Source: Azospirillum brasilense (lineage in GTDB: Bacteria > Pseudomonadota > Alphaproteobacteria > Azospirillales > Azospirillaceae). Taken from it: DNA of 32,857 nt. The DNA lies in the NCBI RefSeq assembly GCF_003349955.1, contig NZ_QLKQ01000076.1, forward strand, positions 1 to 32,857, written 5' to 3'. A model generated the notes under the pieces. That model did no database searches, was not told the origin of the DNA, and saw only the letters and a list, made by a program, of their open reading frames with translations. Both the position numbers and the translations under genes were made by a program. Below, piece by piece: positions 23,248 through 31,260 of the stretch. Every line of letters starts with the position of its first letter. Position 1 is the stretch's first letter.

Positions 23248-24555
23248 ATGACCAGCCCCATCGCCCATCCCATCCTGCCGAACGGCGACAGCGGCTTCAC
23301 GGTGGAGGCCGCGTCGATGAAGTTCGGCCGCGGCATGCTGGCGGAGGCGGGGAACGACGCCAAGGCCATGGGGATGCGCCGGGTGGCCCTGTTCACCGAC
23401 CCCCATGTGGCCGGGATCGCGCCCTTCGCGGCGGCGCTTGACTCGCTGAAGGGGGCGGGGCTGGACGTCGCCGTCTTTGACCGTTGCGCGGTGGAGCCGA
23501 CCAGCGCGTCCTTCCTGGAGGCGGCGGACTTCGCCCGCGATGGCAAGTTCGACGGCTATGTCTCGGTCGGCGGCGGGTCGGTGATCGACACGGCCAAGGC
23601 GGCGAACCTCTACGCCACCCACCCGGCGGACTTCCTCGCCTACGTCAACAAGCCGCTGGGCGAGGGGCGCCCGGTGCCCGGCCCGGTCAAACCGCACATC
23701 GCCTGCCCGACGACCTGCGGCACCGGCAGCGAGACGACCGGCGTCGCCATCTTCGACCATGTGGAGATGCGGGTGAAGACGGGCATCTCCTCCCGCTACC
23801 TGCGGCCGAATCTGGCGCTGGTCGATCCGGCGACCATCGACAGCCTGCCGGCGGGCGTCATTGCCTCCACCGGTTTCGACGTGCTGACCCACGCCATCGA
23901 GAGCCACACCGCGCGGTCCTACCGCTCCCGCCCGAAGCCCGACGCGGCGAACCCGCGACCGCCCTACCAGGGCGCCAACCCCTGGTCCGACATCGGCAGC
24001 CTGCAGGCGATCCGGCTCGGCGGGCAGTATCTGGAGCGCGCCGTCAACGACCCGGCGGACGAGGAGGCGCGCGACGCCCTGATGTTCGCGGCGACCCTGG
24101 CCGGTCTGGCCTTCGGCAACGCCGGGGTGCACATCCCGCACGCCATGTCCTACTCCGTCGCCGGGATGAACCACCGCTTCACGGCGCGCGGCTACGAGAA
24201 GGCCAACCCGATGGTACCGCACGGCATCTCGGTGGTGCTGAACGCGCCGGCCGCCTTCCGCTTCACCGGCTCCGCCGAGCCCGAGCGCCATCTGCGCGCC
24301 GCCGAGGCGCTGGGGGCGGAGGTCCGCGACGTGTCGCCCGCGGACGGCGGCGCCGTTCTGGCCGCCCGGCTGATCGCCATGATGCGCGCCACCCATCTCC
24401 CCAACGGCCTGTCGGCGCTCGGCTACGGCGCGGCGGACATCCCGGATCTGGTGCGCGGCGCCATGGCCCAGCAACGGCTGCTGACCATCGCGCCCCGCCC
24501 GGTGACGGAGGAGGACCTGCGCGGGCTCTACGCCGACGCGATGACCTACTGGTGA
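23248..24555 (+). CDS. Hydroxyacid-oxoacid transhydrogenase (iron-containing alcohol dehydrogenase family)
   Basis: This 435-aa protein closely resembles the ADHFE1/HOT branch, which couples oxidation of 4-hydroxybutyrate to reduction of 2-oxoglutarate, giving succinic semialdehyde and 2-hydroxyglutarate. Visible are FTVEAASMKFGRGM near the N-terminus, the nucleotide-binding GGGSVIDTAKAANLY, CPTTCGTGSETTGVAIFD, and metal ligands in GFDVLTHAIESHTARSY, NAGVHIPHAMSYSVAG and MVPHGISVVLNAPA. The insertion SRPKPDAANPRPPYQGANPWSDI is typical of HOT rather than simple Fe-ADH. GGGAGG precedes the ATG. Its stop lies 4 bp from the stop of the convergent collar gene. Confidence 0.9.
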   Translation: MTSPIAHPILPNGDSGFTVEAASMKFGRGMLAEAGNDAKAMGMRRVALFTDPHVAGIAPFAAALDSLKGAGLDVAVFDRCAVEPTSASFLEAADFARDGKFDGYVSVGGGSVIDTAKAANLYATHPADFLAYVNKPLGEGRPVPGPVKPHIACPTTCGTGSETTGVAIFDHVEMRVKTGISSRYLRPNLALVDPATIDSLPAGVIASTGFDVLTHAIESHTARSYRSRPKPDAANPRPPYQGANPWSDIGSLQAIRLGGQYLERAVNDPADEEARDALMFAATLAGLAFGNAGVHIPHAMSYSVAGMNHRFTARGYEKANPMVPHGISVVLNAPAAFRFTGSAEPERHLRAAEALGAEVRDVSPADGGAVLAARLIAMMRATHLPNGLSALGYGAADIPDLVRGAMAQQRLLTIAPRPVTEEDLRGLYADAMTYW

Positions 24556-24559
24556 TCCG

Positions 24560-25333
24560 CTATGGATGGGTCGGCCATTCCCCCTTGAGCGCGATGCAGA
24601 CGTTCAGCGCGAGCGAGGGCGGCTGGGTGGGAACGCTCTTCGACGCCACCGCGGTCGCCGCGGCGACCGACACGTTGCCTCCGGTGAAGCCGGTGAACGG
24701 GACGTTGATGGTGCCGCTGGTCGTGCCGGTGACCTTGGCCCCCGTGCTCGACGACGGGGCGTTGGTGTTGTACGGCCCCTTGATGGTGGCGCCGGCGCCG
24801 CCGTCGTCGATCGAGGTGGTGCTGAGATAGACGGTGCCCGAGGTCGGGGCGGACACCGGGTTGCCGCCGTTGGTGATCGGGACGCTGACGGTGCCGGTGA
24901 AGGGGACGATGGTCCCGGTGCCGCCCTGGGCGCCGGTGCCGGCGAAGCTGGCGCTGTGGTTGTGCGACTTCAGCGGCACCTGATCCTGGGTCAGCGTGAC
25001 GGTCTGTTGGCCAAGGGCTTGGCCCAGAGGGGTTCTTACCAGTCCGGGGCCGGTGCCGGCGCCGATGACGGCGCGTCCGCGCAGGTCGGGGAGGTTGAAC
25101 GTGGTCTTGCCGTCGCCGCCGAAGCGGGTGCCGAGCAGCGCGAACAACGGCTGGTACTGTTGGATCGGCAGAGACTGGCCATCGGCCATGGCGAACCCCT
25201 CCGGGCACCAGTCGAACGGGACGGTGCACAATGTACCAGTGTATTGGTAGGGCGTGCAGGCCGCCGCCGGCACGCTGAAGAAAGCCATGCCGCCGGCCAT
25301 CGCGGCGGCGATCGGGAGGGACATCCTGGACAT
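24560..25333 (-). CDS. Secreted phage-tail-collar-like protein, paralog 1
   Basis: This 257-aa protein has a Sec signal peptide (SLPIAAAMAGGMAFFSVPAAA, cleaved before Cys) and a phage tail collar (microcystin-dependent MdpB-type) domain: FDWCPEGFAMADGQSLPIQQYQPLFALLGTRFGG then FNLPDLRGRAVIGAGTGPGL and LTQDQVPLKSHNHSASF. The C-terminal half is Gly/Thr/Ser-rich beta repeats ending NVCIALKGEWPTHP. Three Cys near the N-terminus and one near the C-terminus could pair after export. It is the most diverged of the three paralogs, except for a central segment nearly identical in all. GAAGGA lies 6 nt before the ATG at 25333. An AT-rich region upstream suggests its own promoter. Confidence 0.88.
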   Translation of the reverse strand: MSRMSLPIAAAMAGGMAFFSVPAAACTPYQYTGTLCTVPFDWCPEGFAMADGQSLPIQQYQPLFALLGTRFGGDGKTTFNLPDLRGRAVIGAGTGPGLVRTPLGQALGQQTVTLTQDQVPLKSHNHSASFAGTGAQGGTGTIVPFTGTVSVPITNGGNPVSAPTSGTVYLSTTSIDDGGAGATIKGPYNTNAPSSSTGAKVTGTTSGTINVPFTGFTGGNVSVAAATAVASKSVPTQPPSLALNVCIALKGEWPTHP

Positions 25334-25563
25334 GCTGTGTCCTTCGTTTCTGTAGTTTTGGGGATATCGGTGTTTTTTTAAAAGTGATCGGCGTTATTTT
25401 TATTGTTGAGCCAATGTCTCATGGGCGGCGATGCGTCATGAGTATTATTTTTCATTAAATTTTTTCACGAATCGATGGTTGGCGCCAAAGCCTGTCGAAG
25501 AGCGCTGGAACAAGGGATGGGCATGCCCGCACCCCCCATGGGGAGGGGCATGCCCGCGAACCC
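25334..25563. promoter_or_regulatory. AT-rich spacer with hairpin between collar paralogs 1 and 2
   Basis: Positions 25360-25480 are AT-rich (runs of T at 25373-25380 and 25469-25476) and are the likely promoter of paralog 1. The hairpin that ends paralog 2 transcription is at 25519-25555. TGCGTCATG at 25432-25440 also occurs in the adhesin promoter region at 7243-7251. No gene is supported. Confidence 0.45.
25519..25555 (-). terminator. Hairpin downstream of collar paralog 2
   Basis: Two copies of the self-complementary GGGCATGCCC (25519-25528 and 25546-25555) flank an inner dyad CCCCATGGGG (25534-25543). On the minus strand it lies just past the stop of paralog 2. The tail after it is only weakly T-rich. 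Confidence 0.55.
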
Positions 25564-26331
25564 TTACGGACGGTTCGGGTAGAGGCCGGTCGTCGCGATG
25601 CAGACGGTCTGCCCGATCGCCGGGGACTGGGTGGAGACCTTCTGGGTGGCGCCGGCCGACGCGGGGGCGACCGCCACGGTGCCGCCGGTGATGCCGGTGT
25701 TGGGAACCGTGATGGAACCGCTGGCGGTGCCGGCGACCTTGGCGCCGGTGCCCGGGCCGCTGGTGTTGTACGGGCCCTTGACGGTGGCGCCGGCGCCGCC
25801 GTCGTCGATCGAGGTATCGCCGAGATAGACGGTGCCCGAGGTCGGGGCGGACACGGGGTTGCCGCCGTTGGTGATGGGGACGCTGACGGTGCCGGTGAAG
25901 GGGACGGTGGTCGTGCCGCCCGAGCCGCCGCCCGTGCCGGTGAAGGTGGCGGCGTGGGTGTGCGGCTGCAGCGGCACCTGGGCCGCCGAGAGCAGAAGCT
26001 CCTGCTGGCCGACCTTGGCACCGATGGCGATGTTCGCCAGACCGGGGCCGGTCCCGGTGCCGATGGGCGCGCGGCCGCGCAGGTCGGGGACGGCGAAGAG
26101 ATCGTTGTTGTTGCCGCCGTAGCGGTAGCCGATCAGGGCGAACAGCGCCTGGTTGTCGCGCACCGCCAGCGTCCGGCCGTCGGCCACGACGAAGCCCTGC
26201 GGGCACCAGTCGAACGAATAGGTGCAGATCGTGCCGATGTAGGGCTCGACGTTGCAGGCGGCGGCGGGGGTGCTGAACAGGGCCATGCCGCTCGCCATGG
26301 CGAAGGCGGCGAAGAGGAGGGTCTTGCGCAT
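25564..26331 (-). CDS. Secreted phage-tail-collar-like protein, paralog 2
   Basis: This 255-aa protein has a signal peptide (MRKTLLFAAFAMASGMALF then STPAAA) and the collar domain: FDWCPQGFVVADGRTLAVRDNQALFALIGYRYGG, FAVPDLRGRAPIGTGTGPGL, and LSAAQVPLQPHTHAATFTGTGG. Four Cys are present: three within the first 45 residues and one near the C-terminus (QTVCIA). From GTGPGL to the end it is almost identical to paralog 3, whereas the N-terminal 90 residues differ more, a pattern typical of gene conversion. GAGGACACATC precedes the ATG, nearly as in paralog 3. It starts 46 bp after the paralog 3 stop and is probably co-transcribed with it. Extracellular role unknown. Confidence 0.9.
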   Translation of the reverse strand: MRKTLLFAAFAMASGMALFSTPAAACNVEPYIGTICTYSFDWCPQGFVVADGRTLAVRDNQALFALIGYRYGGNNNDLFAVPDLRGRAPIGTGTGPGLANIAIGAKVGQQELLLSAAQVPLQPHTHAATFTGTGGGSGGTTTVPFTGTVSVPITNGGNPVSAPTSGTVYLGDTSIDDGGAGATVKGPYNTSGPGTGAKVAGTASGSITVPNTGITGGTVAVAPASAGATQKVSTQSPAIGQTVCIATTGLYPNRP

Positions 26332-26377
26332 GATGTGTCCTCGGCGGTGGGATTGTTCGGCGTTGCTGACGGGGCCG

Positions 26378-27145
26378 TTACGGACGGTTCGGGTAGAGGC
26401 CGTTGGCGACGATGCAGACGGTCTGGCCGATCGCCGGGGACTGGGTGGAGACCTTCTGGGTGGCGCCGGCCGACGCGGGGGCGACCGCCACGGTGCCGCC
26501 GGTGATGCCGGTGTTGGGAACCGTGATGGAACCGCTGGCGGTGCCGGCGACCTTGGCGCCGGTGCCCGGGCCGCTGGTGTTGTACGGGCCCTTGATGGTG
26601 GCGCCGGCGCCGCCGTCGTCGACTGAGGTGTCGCCGAGATAGACGGTGCCCGAGGTCGGGGCGGACACCGGGTTGCCGCCGTTGGTGATGGGAACGCTGA
26701 CGGTGCCGGTGAAGGGGACGGTGGTCGAGCCGCCCGAGCCACCGCCCGTGCCGGTGAAGGTGGCGGCGTGGGTGTGCGGCTGCAGCGGGACCTGGGCGGC
26801 CGAGAGCAGAAGCTCCTGCTGGCCGACCTTGGCGCCGAGGGGGATGTTCACCAGGCCGGGGCCGGTCCCGCTGCCGATGGCGGCGCGGCCGCGCAGGTCG
26901 GGGATGCCGAACGTGTTCACGTTGTCGCCGCCGTAGCGGAAGCCGACCAGGGCGAACAGCGCCTGATACTCGCGGATCGCCAGCGTCCGGCCATCGGCCG
27001 GGACGTAGTTGCGGGGGCACCAGTCGAACGCGAAGGTGCAGACGGTGCCGATGTACGCCTCGTCGTTGCAGGCGGCGGCGGGGGTGCTGAACAGAGCCAT
27101 GCCGCTTGCCATCGCAAGCGCGGCGGGGAGAAGAGCCTTGCGCAT
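26378..27145 (-). CDS. Secreted phage-tail-collar-like protein, paralog 3
   Basis: This 255-aa protein is built exactly like paralog 2: signal peptide ending STPAAA, collar domain (FDWCPRNYVPADGRTLAIREYQALFALVGFRYGG, FGIPDLRGRAAIGSGTGPGL, LSAAQVPLQPHTHAATF) and a Gly/Thr-rich beta region ending ANGLYPNRP. The four Cys are conserved. GAAGGACACATC lies before the ATG at 27145, shared with the other paralogs and pointing to duplication including the ribosome site. It is the first gene of the collar unit, with an AT-rich region upstream shared with the divergent glycosyltransferase. Such collar proteins are known from phage tails; a Sec-exported chromosomal set suggests a surface or extracellular fibre-like use, which is inference. 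Confidence 0.9.
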   Translation of the reverse strand: MRKALLPAALAMASGMALFSTPAAACNDEAYIGTVCTFAFDWCPRNYVPADGRTLAIREYQALFALVGFRYGGDNVNTFGIPDLRGRAAIGSGTGPGLVNIPLGAKVGQQELLLSAAQVPLQPHTHAATFTGTGGGSGGSTTVPFTGTVSVPITNGGNPVSAPTSGTVYLGDTSVDDGGAGATIKGPYNTSGPGTGAKVAGTASGSITVPNTGITGGTVAVAPASAGATQKVSTQSPAIGQTVCIVANGLYPNRP

Positions 27146-27477
27146 GATGTGTCCTTCGCGTTGGGATTGTTTTTATGCTCAGACGCTAAGTTGCCATACG
27201 TGTGAATGAATTTCTTTTTTCACGAGTTTATTATTCCATATCGCGCATTGGTCGTTAAACGACATTTTTATACAAATATTTTCATTTGCGGGTTGGAAGT
27301 GAAAGCTGCACGCAAAACGTGCCAAGCTGGCCAGGGGCGGCGTGGCGGCCCGTGCCGCGGACCCTCGGGCCACCCCCTCCGCGCGGTCCCGCGCCCGGAA
27401 CCGGATCGGATGGGGCACGTTGTTCCGGAAGGGCCATCGGGATGGAGGCTCGGGGGCGGAGGCATGGCGCCGACATC
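27146..27477. promoter_or_regulatory. Divergent AT-rich promoter region with a palindrome
   Basis: About 330 bp between collar paralog 3 and the glycosyltransferase gene. Positions 27165-27300 are AT-rich. GTCGTT-A-AACGAC (27251-27263) is a perfect dyad placed to affect both directions; on the plus strand TTGGTC (27249-27254) could be a -35, with a TATACA-type element near 27270. Positions 27310-27440 are GC-rich and hold no recognisable gene. Confidence 0.45.
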
Positions 27478-28554
27478 ATGAAAATCATCATCTTCGGACA
27501 ATCCATCAGCTCCTCCTGGGGCAACGGGCACGCCACCCTGTGGCGGGGGCTGGTCAAGGCCCTGGCGCGGCGGGGCAACCGCGTCGTCTTCCTGGAGCGC
27601 GACACGCCCGAACGGGCGGAGCACCGCGACCTGTGGGACATCCCCGGTGGGGAACTTCTGCTCTACGATCGCTGGGAGAATGCGGCGGCGGCGGCGCGGC
27701 GTCACGCCGACGAGGCGGACGTCGCGATGATCACCTCCGGTTGTGCGGACGGTGCGGCGGCCTCCGACCTCGTGCTGGGATCGAAGGCGCAACGCACGGT
27801 CTATTACGACCTCGACACGCACATCACCCTGTCCCGCTCCGAAACGGGGGAGCGGCCGGCCTATCTGCCGCCGCAGGGCTTGGGCGGCTTCGACACCGTG
27901 TTGAGCAGCACCGGCGGGGAAGCGCTCGAGGCGCTGAAGACCGAGCTGGGCGCCCGGTACGTGGCGCCGCTCTACGCCTGGGTCGATCCGGACCTGCACC
28001 GGCCCGTCGACGCGGTTCCGCGCTATCTCGGCGATCTCTGCCATCTCGGCGCCTGGGTCGAGGACCGGCGGTCGGCGCTGGAGGCGCTGTTCATCGAGCC
28101 GGCCCGGCGGCTGGGACGGCGGCGCTTCGTCCTGGCCGGAGGCGGCTACCCGGACGTCGCGTCCTGGGGCGCCAACATCCGGCGCGTCGAACATCTGCCT
28201 CCGGCGGAGCATTCGGCCTTCTTCTGCTCCTCCACCCTGACGCTGAACGTGACCAGGCGGTCCCTGAAGGCGATGGGCTGGTGTCCGTCCGTCCGGCTGT
28301 TCGAGGCGGCGGCCTGCGGCGTTCCGGTGATCTCCGACGCCTGGGAAGGGATCGGCGCCTTCTTCGAGCCGGGGCGCGACATCCTGGTGGCGCGGGAGAC
28401 CGACGACGTGACCACGGCGCTGATGCTGCCGCGCGGCCACCTCGCCACGCTGGCCCGGCGCGCGCGGTCGCGCGTTCTGGAGGAGCACACGGCGGAACGG
28501 CGCGTGCGGGAATTGCGCTCCATCCTCGACATCAAGGGGGGCGGCGATGATTGA
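27478..28554 (+). CDS. Glycosyltransferase, CgeB-like (Glyco_trans_1_2)
   Basis: This 358-aa protein starts MKIIIFGQSISSSWGNGHATLWRGL, a typical N-terminal Rossmann half for this GT family, and ends with the sugar-nucleotide half (CPSVRLFEAAACGVPVISDAWEG and FFEPGRDILVARETDDV). It likely transfers a sugar to a polysaccharide, lipid or protein at the cytoplasmic face. An in-frame ATG at 27442 would add 12 non-conserved residues and has GGAAGGG upstream; I prefer 27478. A six-codon frame (27464-27481) behind GGCGGAGGC ends in an ATGA overlap with the chosen start and might couple translation. A second glycosyltransferase follows 400 bp downstream. Confidence 0.88.
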   Translation: MKIIIFGQSISSSWGNGHATLWRGLVKALARRGNRVVFLERDTPERAEHRDLWDIPGGELLLYDRWENAAAAARRHADEADVAMITSGCADGAAASDLVLGSKAQRTVYYDLDTHITLSRSETGERPAYLPPQGLGGFDTVLSSTGGEALEALKTELGARYVAPLYAWVDPDLHRPVDAVPRYLGDLCHLGAWVEDRRSALEALFIEPARRLGRRRFVLAGGGYPDVASWGANIRRVEHLPPAEHSAFFCSSTLTLNVTRRSLKAMGWCPSVRLFEAAACGVPVISDAWEGIGAFFEPGRDILVARETDDVTTALMLPRGHLATLARRARSRVLEEHTAERRVRELRSILDIKGGGDD

Positions 28555-28597
28555 TCCGACGTTCCCCGGTTGCCCGGCTTGCCGCTGTTGGAAGTAA
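28547..28597 (+). other. Possible 16-aa Cys-rich mini-ORF
   Basis: An ATG at 28547, within the last codons of the glycosyltransferase and behind a G-rich stretch, opens a 16-residue frame ending PGCPACRCWK and a TAA. It contains three Cys as CxxCxC. It may be a chance frame, the remnant of a decayed gene, or a genuine small peptide; nothing confirms expression. Confidence 0.2.
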
Positions 28598-28955
28598 GCC
28601 GCCCTGGGCGTCCTGGCCGTCCGGTCGGGTTCCCGGTTCCGAGGTCGGCAGCCCGGTGCAGGACGGCTATCCCTTCCGCGAGTCGATCCACTTCCAATAC
28701 CCCGGTTACCGGAAGCCCTTTTTCGTAGAAAACAAAGAGGGGGCATTGGCGACAGGACTGTCCCGATTCCGGCTGTTCTCCGGGCCGCCAAGTTGTCGGA
28801 GAGAAAGAAGAGCGTGCGTCGGACAATAAGTTCCAATGAATAACACCACAGGGACATGGGATGAACGAAGCGGTGATGCGCAGCAACAGGCCGGCAGGAA
28901 AACGTCACCCGAGCGTCGGCGCCCTTTCGGGCCTTCGTTTTCCGGAGGTGGCGCG
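28598..28955. other. Gap between the two glycosyltransferase genes
   Basis: No gene is recognised. Base composition falls towards the right part (28710-28850), which may carry a promoter. A 34-codon frame from the ATG at 28861 ends at 28965, overlapping the next gene start, and could be a leader; evidence is weak. A decayed gene cannot be excluded. Confidence 0.35.
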
Positions 28956-30038
28956 ATGGCATTGACCATCCTCACCGTGGCGTCGCCCTTCACCCCGATC
29001 GGCGCCGACCCGGAGAACGACGGCACGGCGGAGCAGGTGGCTGGCGCCATCGACGCCGCCCTGGTCCGCGCCGGTCACCGCTCGGTCGTCATCGCTCCGG
29101 AGGCTTCGGTGGTGGCGGGGACGCTGATCCCGCTGGCGCGCGTCCATGGCGGGGCGCATGGGCAGGCGCCGGACGAGCGGGCGCAGGCCGCCGTCCTGAG
29201 GCGTGTCGCCACCGTGGTCGCCGGAGCGGTGGAGGACCACGCGCCCGACCTCGTCCACATCCACGTCCGGGACTTCGACGCCCTGCTGCCGCCGCAGGAC
29301 GTGCCGGTGCTGGCGACTCTGTATCAGCCGCTGGACCGCTACCGGCCGGAGGCCCTGATGTCGCGGCGGGCGAAACTGCATCTCCAACCGGTGTCCGCCG
29401 CGCAGGTGCGCGGGGCCTCGCCGGGGCTGATCTTTCTGCCGCCTCTGGAGATCGGGGTGGCGGTGGACCGCCTGCACATCCGCGTGCCGAAGCGCCGCTT
29501 CGCCGTCTGCCTGGGCGACATCGAGCCGGAGATGGGCTTCCACATCGCCCTGGACGCCGCCCGGCAGATCGACATGCAGCTTCTCCTCTGCGGCGGCCTG
29601 TCCCGCGGCGCGGAGGAGCAGCGCTACCTTCAGGAGGAGATCCGGCCCCGGCTCGACCCCAAGCGCCGCTTCCTCGGGCGGATCGGCTTCGGGCGCAAGC
29701 GCTGGATGCTGGGGGCGGCGCGCTGCCTGCTGGCGCCCAGCCTGATGTCGGAGCCGACCCCCGTCGCGGCGCTGGAGGCGCTGGCCTGCGGCACCCCGGT
29801 GGTGGCCTTCCCGACCGGAGCCCTGGCCGACCTCGTGGAACCGGGCGTCACCGGCTTCCTGGTCAAGGACGCCGAGGAGATGGCCCGCGCCATCGAGGAC
29901 TGCGAGGGCTTGGACCCCGACGCCTGCCGCGCCGTCGCCCGCGCCCGTTACTCGCTGGACGGCATGACGGAACGCTATCTGGCGCGGTTCGAGGAGCTGG
30001 TCGCGGGAGAGGCGGCGGCGGCGGCGGGGGTGGCGTAG
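28956..30038 (+). CDS. Glycosyltransferase family 4 protein
   Basis: This 360-aa protein has a GT-B layout: the N-terminal half includes LVHIHVRDFDALLP and the C-terminal half has FAVCLGDIEPEMGFHIALDAA, LLLCGGL, and the GT4 donor-site block SEPTPVAALEALACGTPVVAFPTGALADLVEPGVTGFLV, with the E-x7-E pair. GGAGGTG sits 5 nt before the ATG at 28956, fixing the start, although the frame opens earlier at 28836. It probably adds a hexose in polysaccharide or glycoconjugate synthesis together with the preceding transferase. It ends 11 bp from the convergent double-GNAT gene. Confidence 0.91.
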   Translation: MALTILTVASPFTPIGADPENDGTAEQVAGAIDAALVRAGHRSVVIAPEASVVAGTLIPLARVHGGAHGQAPDERAQAAVLRRVATVVAGAVEDHAPDLVHIHVRDFDALLPPQDVPVLATLYQPLDRYRPEALMSRRAKLHLQPVSAAQVRGASPGLIFLPPLEIGVAVDRLHIRVPKRRFAVCLGDIEPEMGFHIALDAARQIDMQLLLCGGLSRGAEEQRYLQEEIRPRLDPKRRFLGRIGFGRKRWMLGAARCLLAPSLMSEPTPVAALEALACGTPVVAFPTGALADLVEPGVTGFLVKDAEEMARAIEDCEGLDPDACRAVARARYSLDGMTERYLARFEELVAGEAAAAAGVA

Positions 30039-30049
30039 CGCCCCCTCCT

Positions 30050-31162
30050 TTACGGCTTGGCTCCATAGAGCTTGGCCATCGCTATCTGGTCGGCCAGCCG
30101 CCCGTCGATCAGGCTGTGGCGGCGGGCCACCGCCTCCTCCTCGAAGCCGTGTCTGGCGTAGAAACGCCGGGCGCGGCCGTTGTGGCCGAACACCCAGAGC
30201 GACAGCCGGTGCAGCCGCCGCGCCCGCACCCAAAGGTCCGCCGCGGCGATCAGGCGTCCACCGACGCCCAGCGCCCAGAAGTCCCGGCGCACCGCCAGCC
30301 CCAGACCGGCCTCGTGCGCGGTGCGGGCGTAGGCGCCGGTCCACAGCGACAGCGACCCGGCGATGCTCCCGTCCGCGACGGCCAGCAGGGTGGCTGTGCG
30401 GTCGCCGATCCTCTGTTCGGCGAGGAAGCGCCGGGCCGCCGCGACGTCCGGCAGGGATTCGGCGGCGCTGCGCATCAGGAAGTGGGTTTCGCTCCGCACC
30501 GCGTGGTCGTAGGCGAGGTAGGCGGCGGCGTCCGCCGGCAGGGCGGGACGGATCTCCAGCCGTCCGATCCGCGCCGGGGGCGGCGTGTCCACGATCGGGT
30601 CGGGCGTCCGATCAGGCCATTCGGGAACGTCCGCCGCCCCGATGGCCTTGCCCATCAGCCGCTCGCCGCGCCACGCGCCGTTGACGCGCAGGACGTCGCG
30701 CATCAGCCCCTCGTCGAGAAAGCCGAGCCGGTCGTAAAGGGACAGGGCGCGGCGGTTGCTCTCGGCCACGGTGAGCTCCAGACGGTGCGCGCCGGTCCGC
30801 CGCGCCCAGCTTTCCGCCGCGGCGAACAGCGCGGTGGCGACGCCGCGCCCGTTCCAGGCACGCAGCACCCCGACCGCCAGGGTCACCGTGCCGCGGTTGC
30901 GCAGAAACCGTCCGCCATGGGCGCTGAGATAGCCGACAAGGTCGGGGGAGTGATTCCCGGCCGCCTCGGCGACGAAGATCGTGGAATTGCCCAGCGCCTG
31001 GAAGGCGGCGAGATCGCGCGCCCAGAAGGGCCGCTCGCCGGGCTCGCGCAGCAGGAAATCGCTTTCCGCGTCGATCCGCGCGACCAGGGCCAGCAGGGCG
31101 TGGCGCTCGCCGGGCCGGGCTTCGCGGATGGAAAAGCCGCCGATGGTCTGGATATCCCGCAT
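30050..31162 (-). CDS. Tandem-GNAT acetyltransferase (two GNAT domains)
   Basis: This 370-aa protein contains two GNAT domains. The first (about 10-175) has the acetyl-CoA loop in LAVGVLRAWNGRGVATALF and the LYDRLGFLDEG end motif; the second (about 200-365) has GLAVRRDFWALGVGGRLIAA and FYARHGFEEE. A Pro-rich linker (DRTPDPIVDTPPPARIG) joins them. Both domains keep a Gly-rich CoA loop and the Tyr of the C-terminal motif, so both may be active. Substrate is unknown; amines and ribosomal or other protein N-termini are typical for relatives. The start at 31162 was preferred over 31198, which adds 12 unlikely residues. Confidence 0.9.
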   Translation of the reverse strand: MRDIQTIGGFSIREARPGERHALLALVARIDAESDFLLREPGERPFWARDLAAFQALGNSTIFVAEAAGNHSPDLVGYLSAHGGRFLRNRGTVTLAVGVLRAWNGRGVATALFAAAESWARRTGAHRLELTVAESNRRALSLYDRLGFLDEGLMRDVLRVNGAWRGERLMGKAIGAADVPEWPDRTPDPIVDTPPPARIGRLEIRPALPADAAAYLAYDHAVRSETHFLMRSAAESLPDVAAARRFLAEQRIGDRTATLLAVADGSIAGSLSLWTGAYARTAHEAGLGLAVRRDFWALGVGGRLIAAADLWVRARRLHRLSLWVFGHNGRARRFYARHGFEEEAVARRHSLIDGRLADQIAMAKLYGAKP

Positions 31163-31260
31163 GGCGCGCAGCCTAGGCCCGCCCAGGGTCGATGGCAAAG
31201 CGGTTGTTGCCGGGTGGCCGGCGCGGCTATCGTCGCGCCATCGTGAGACTTGGATTTGCC

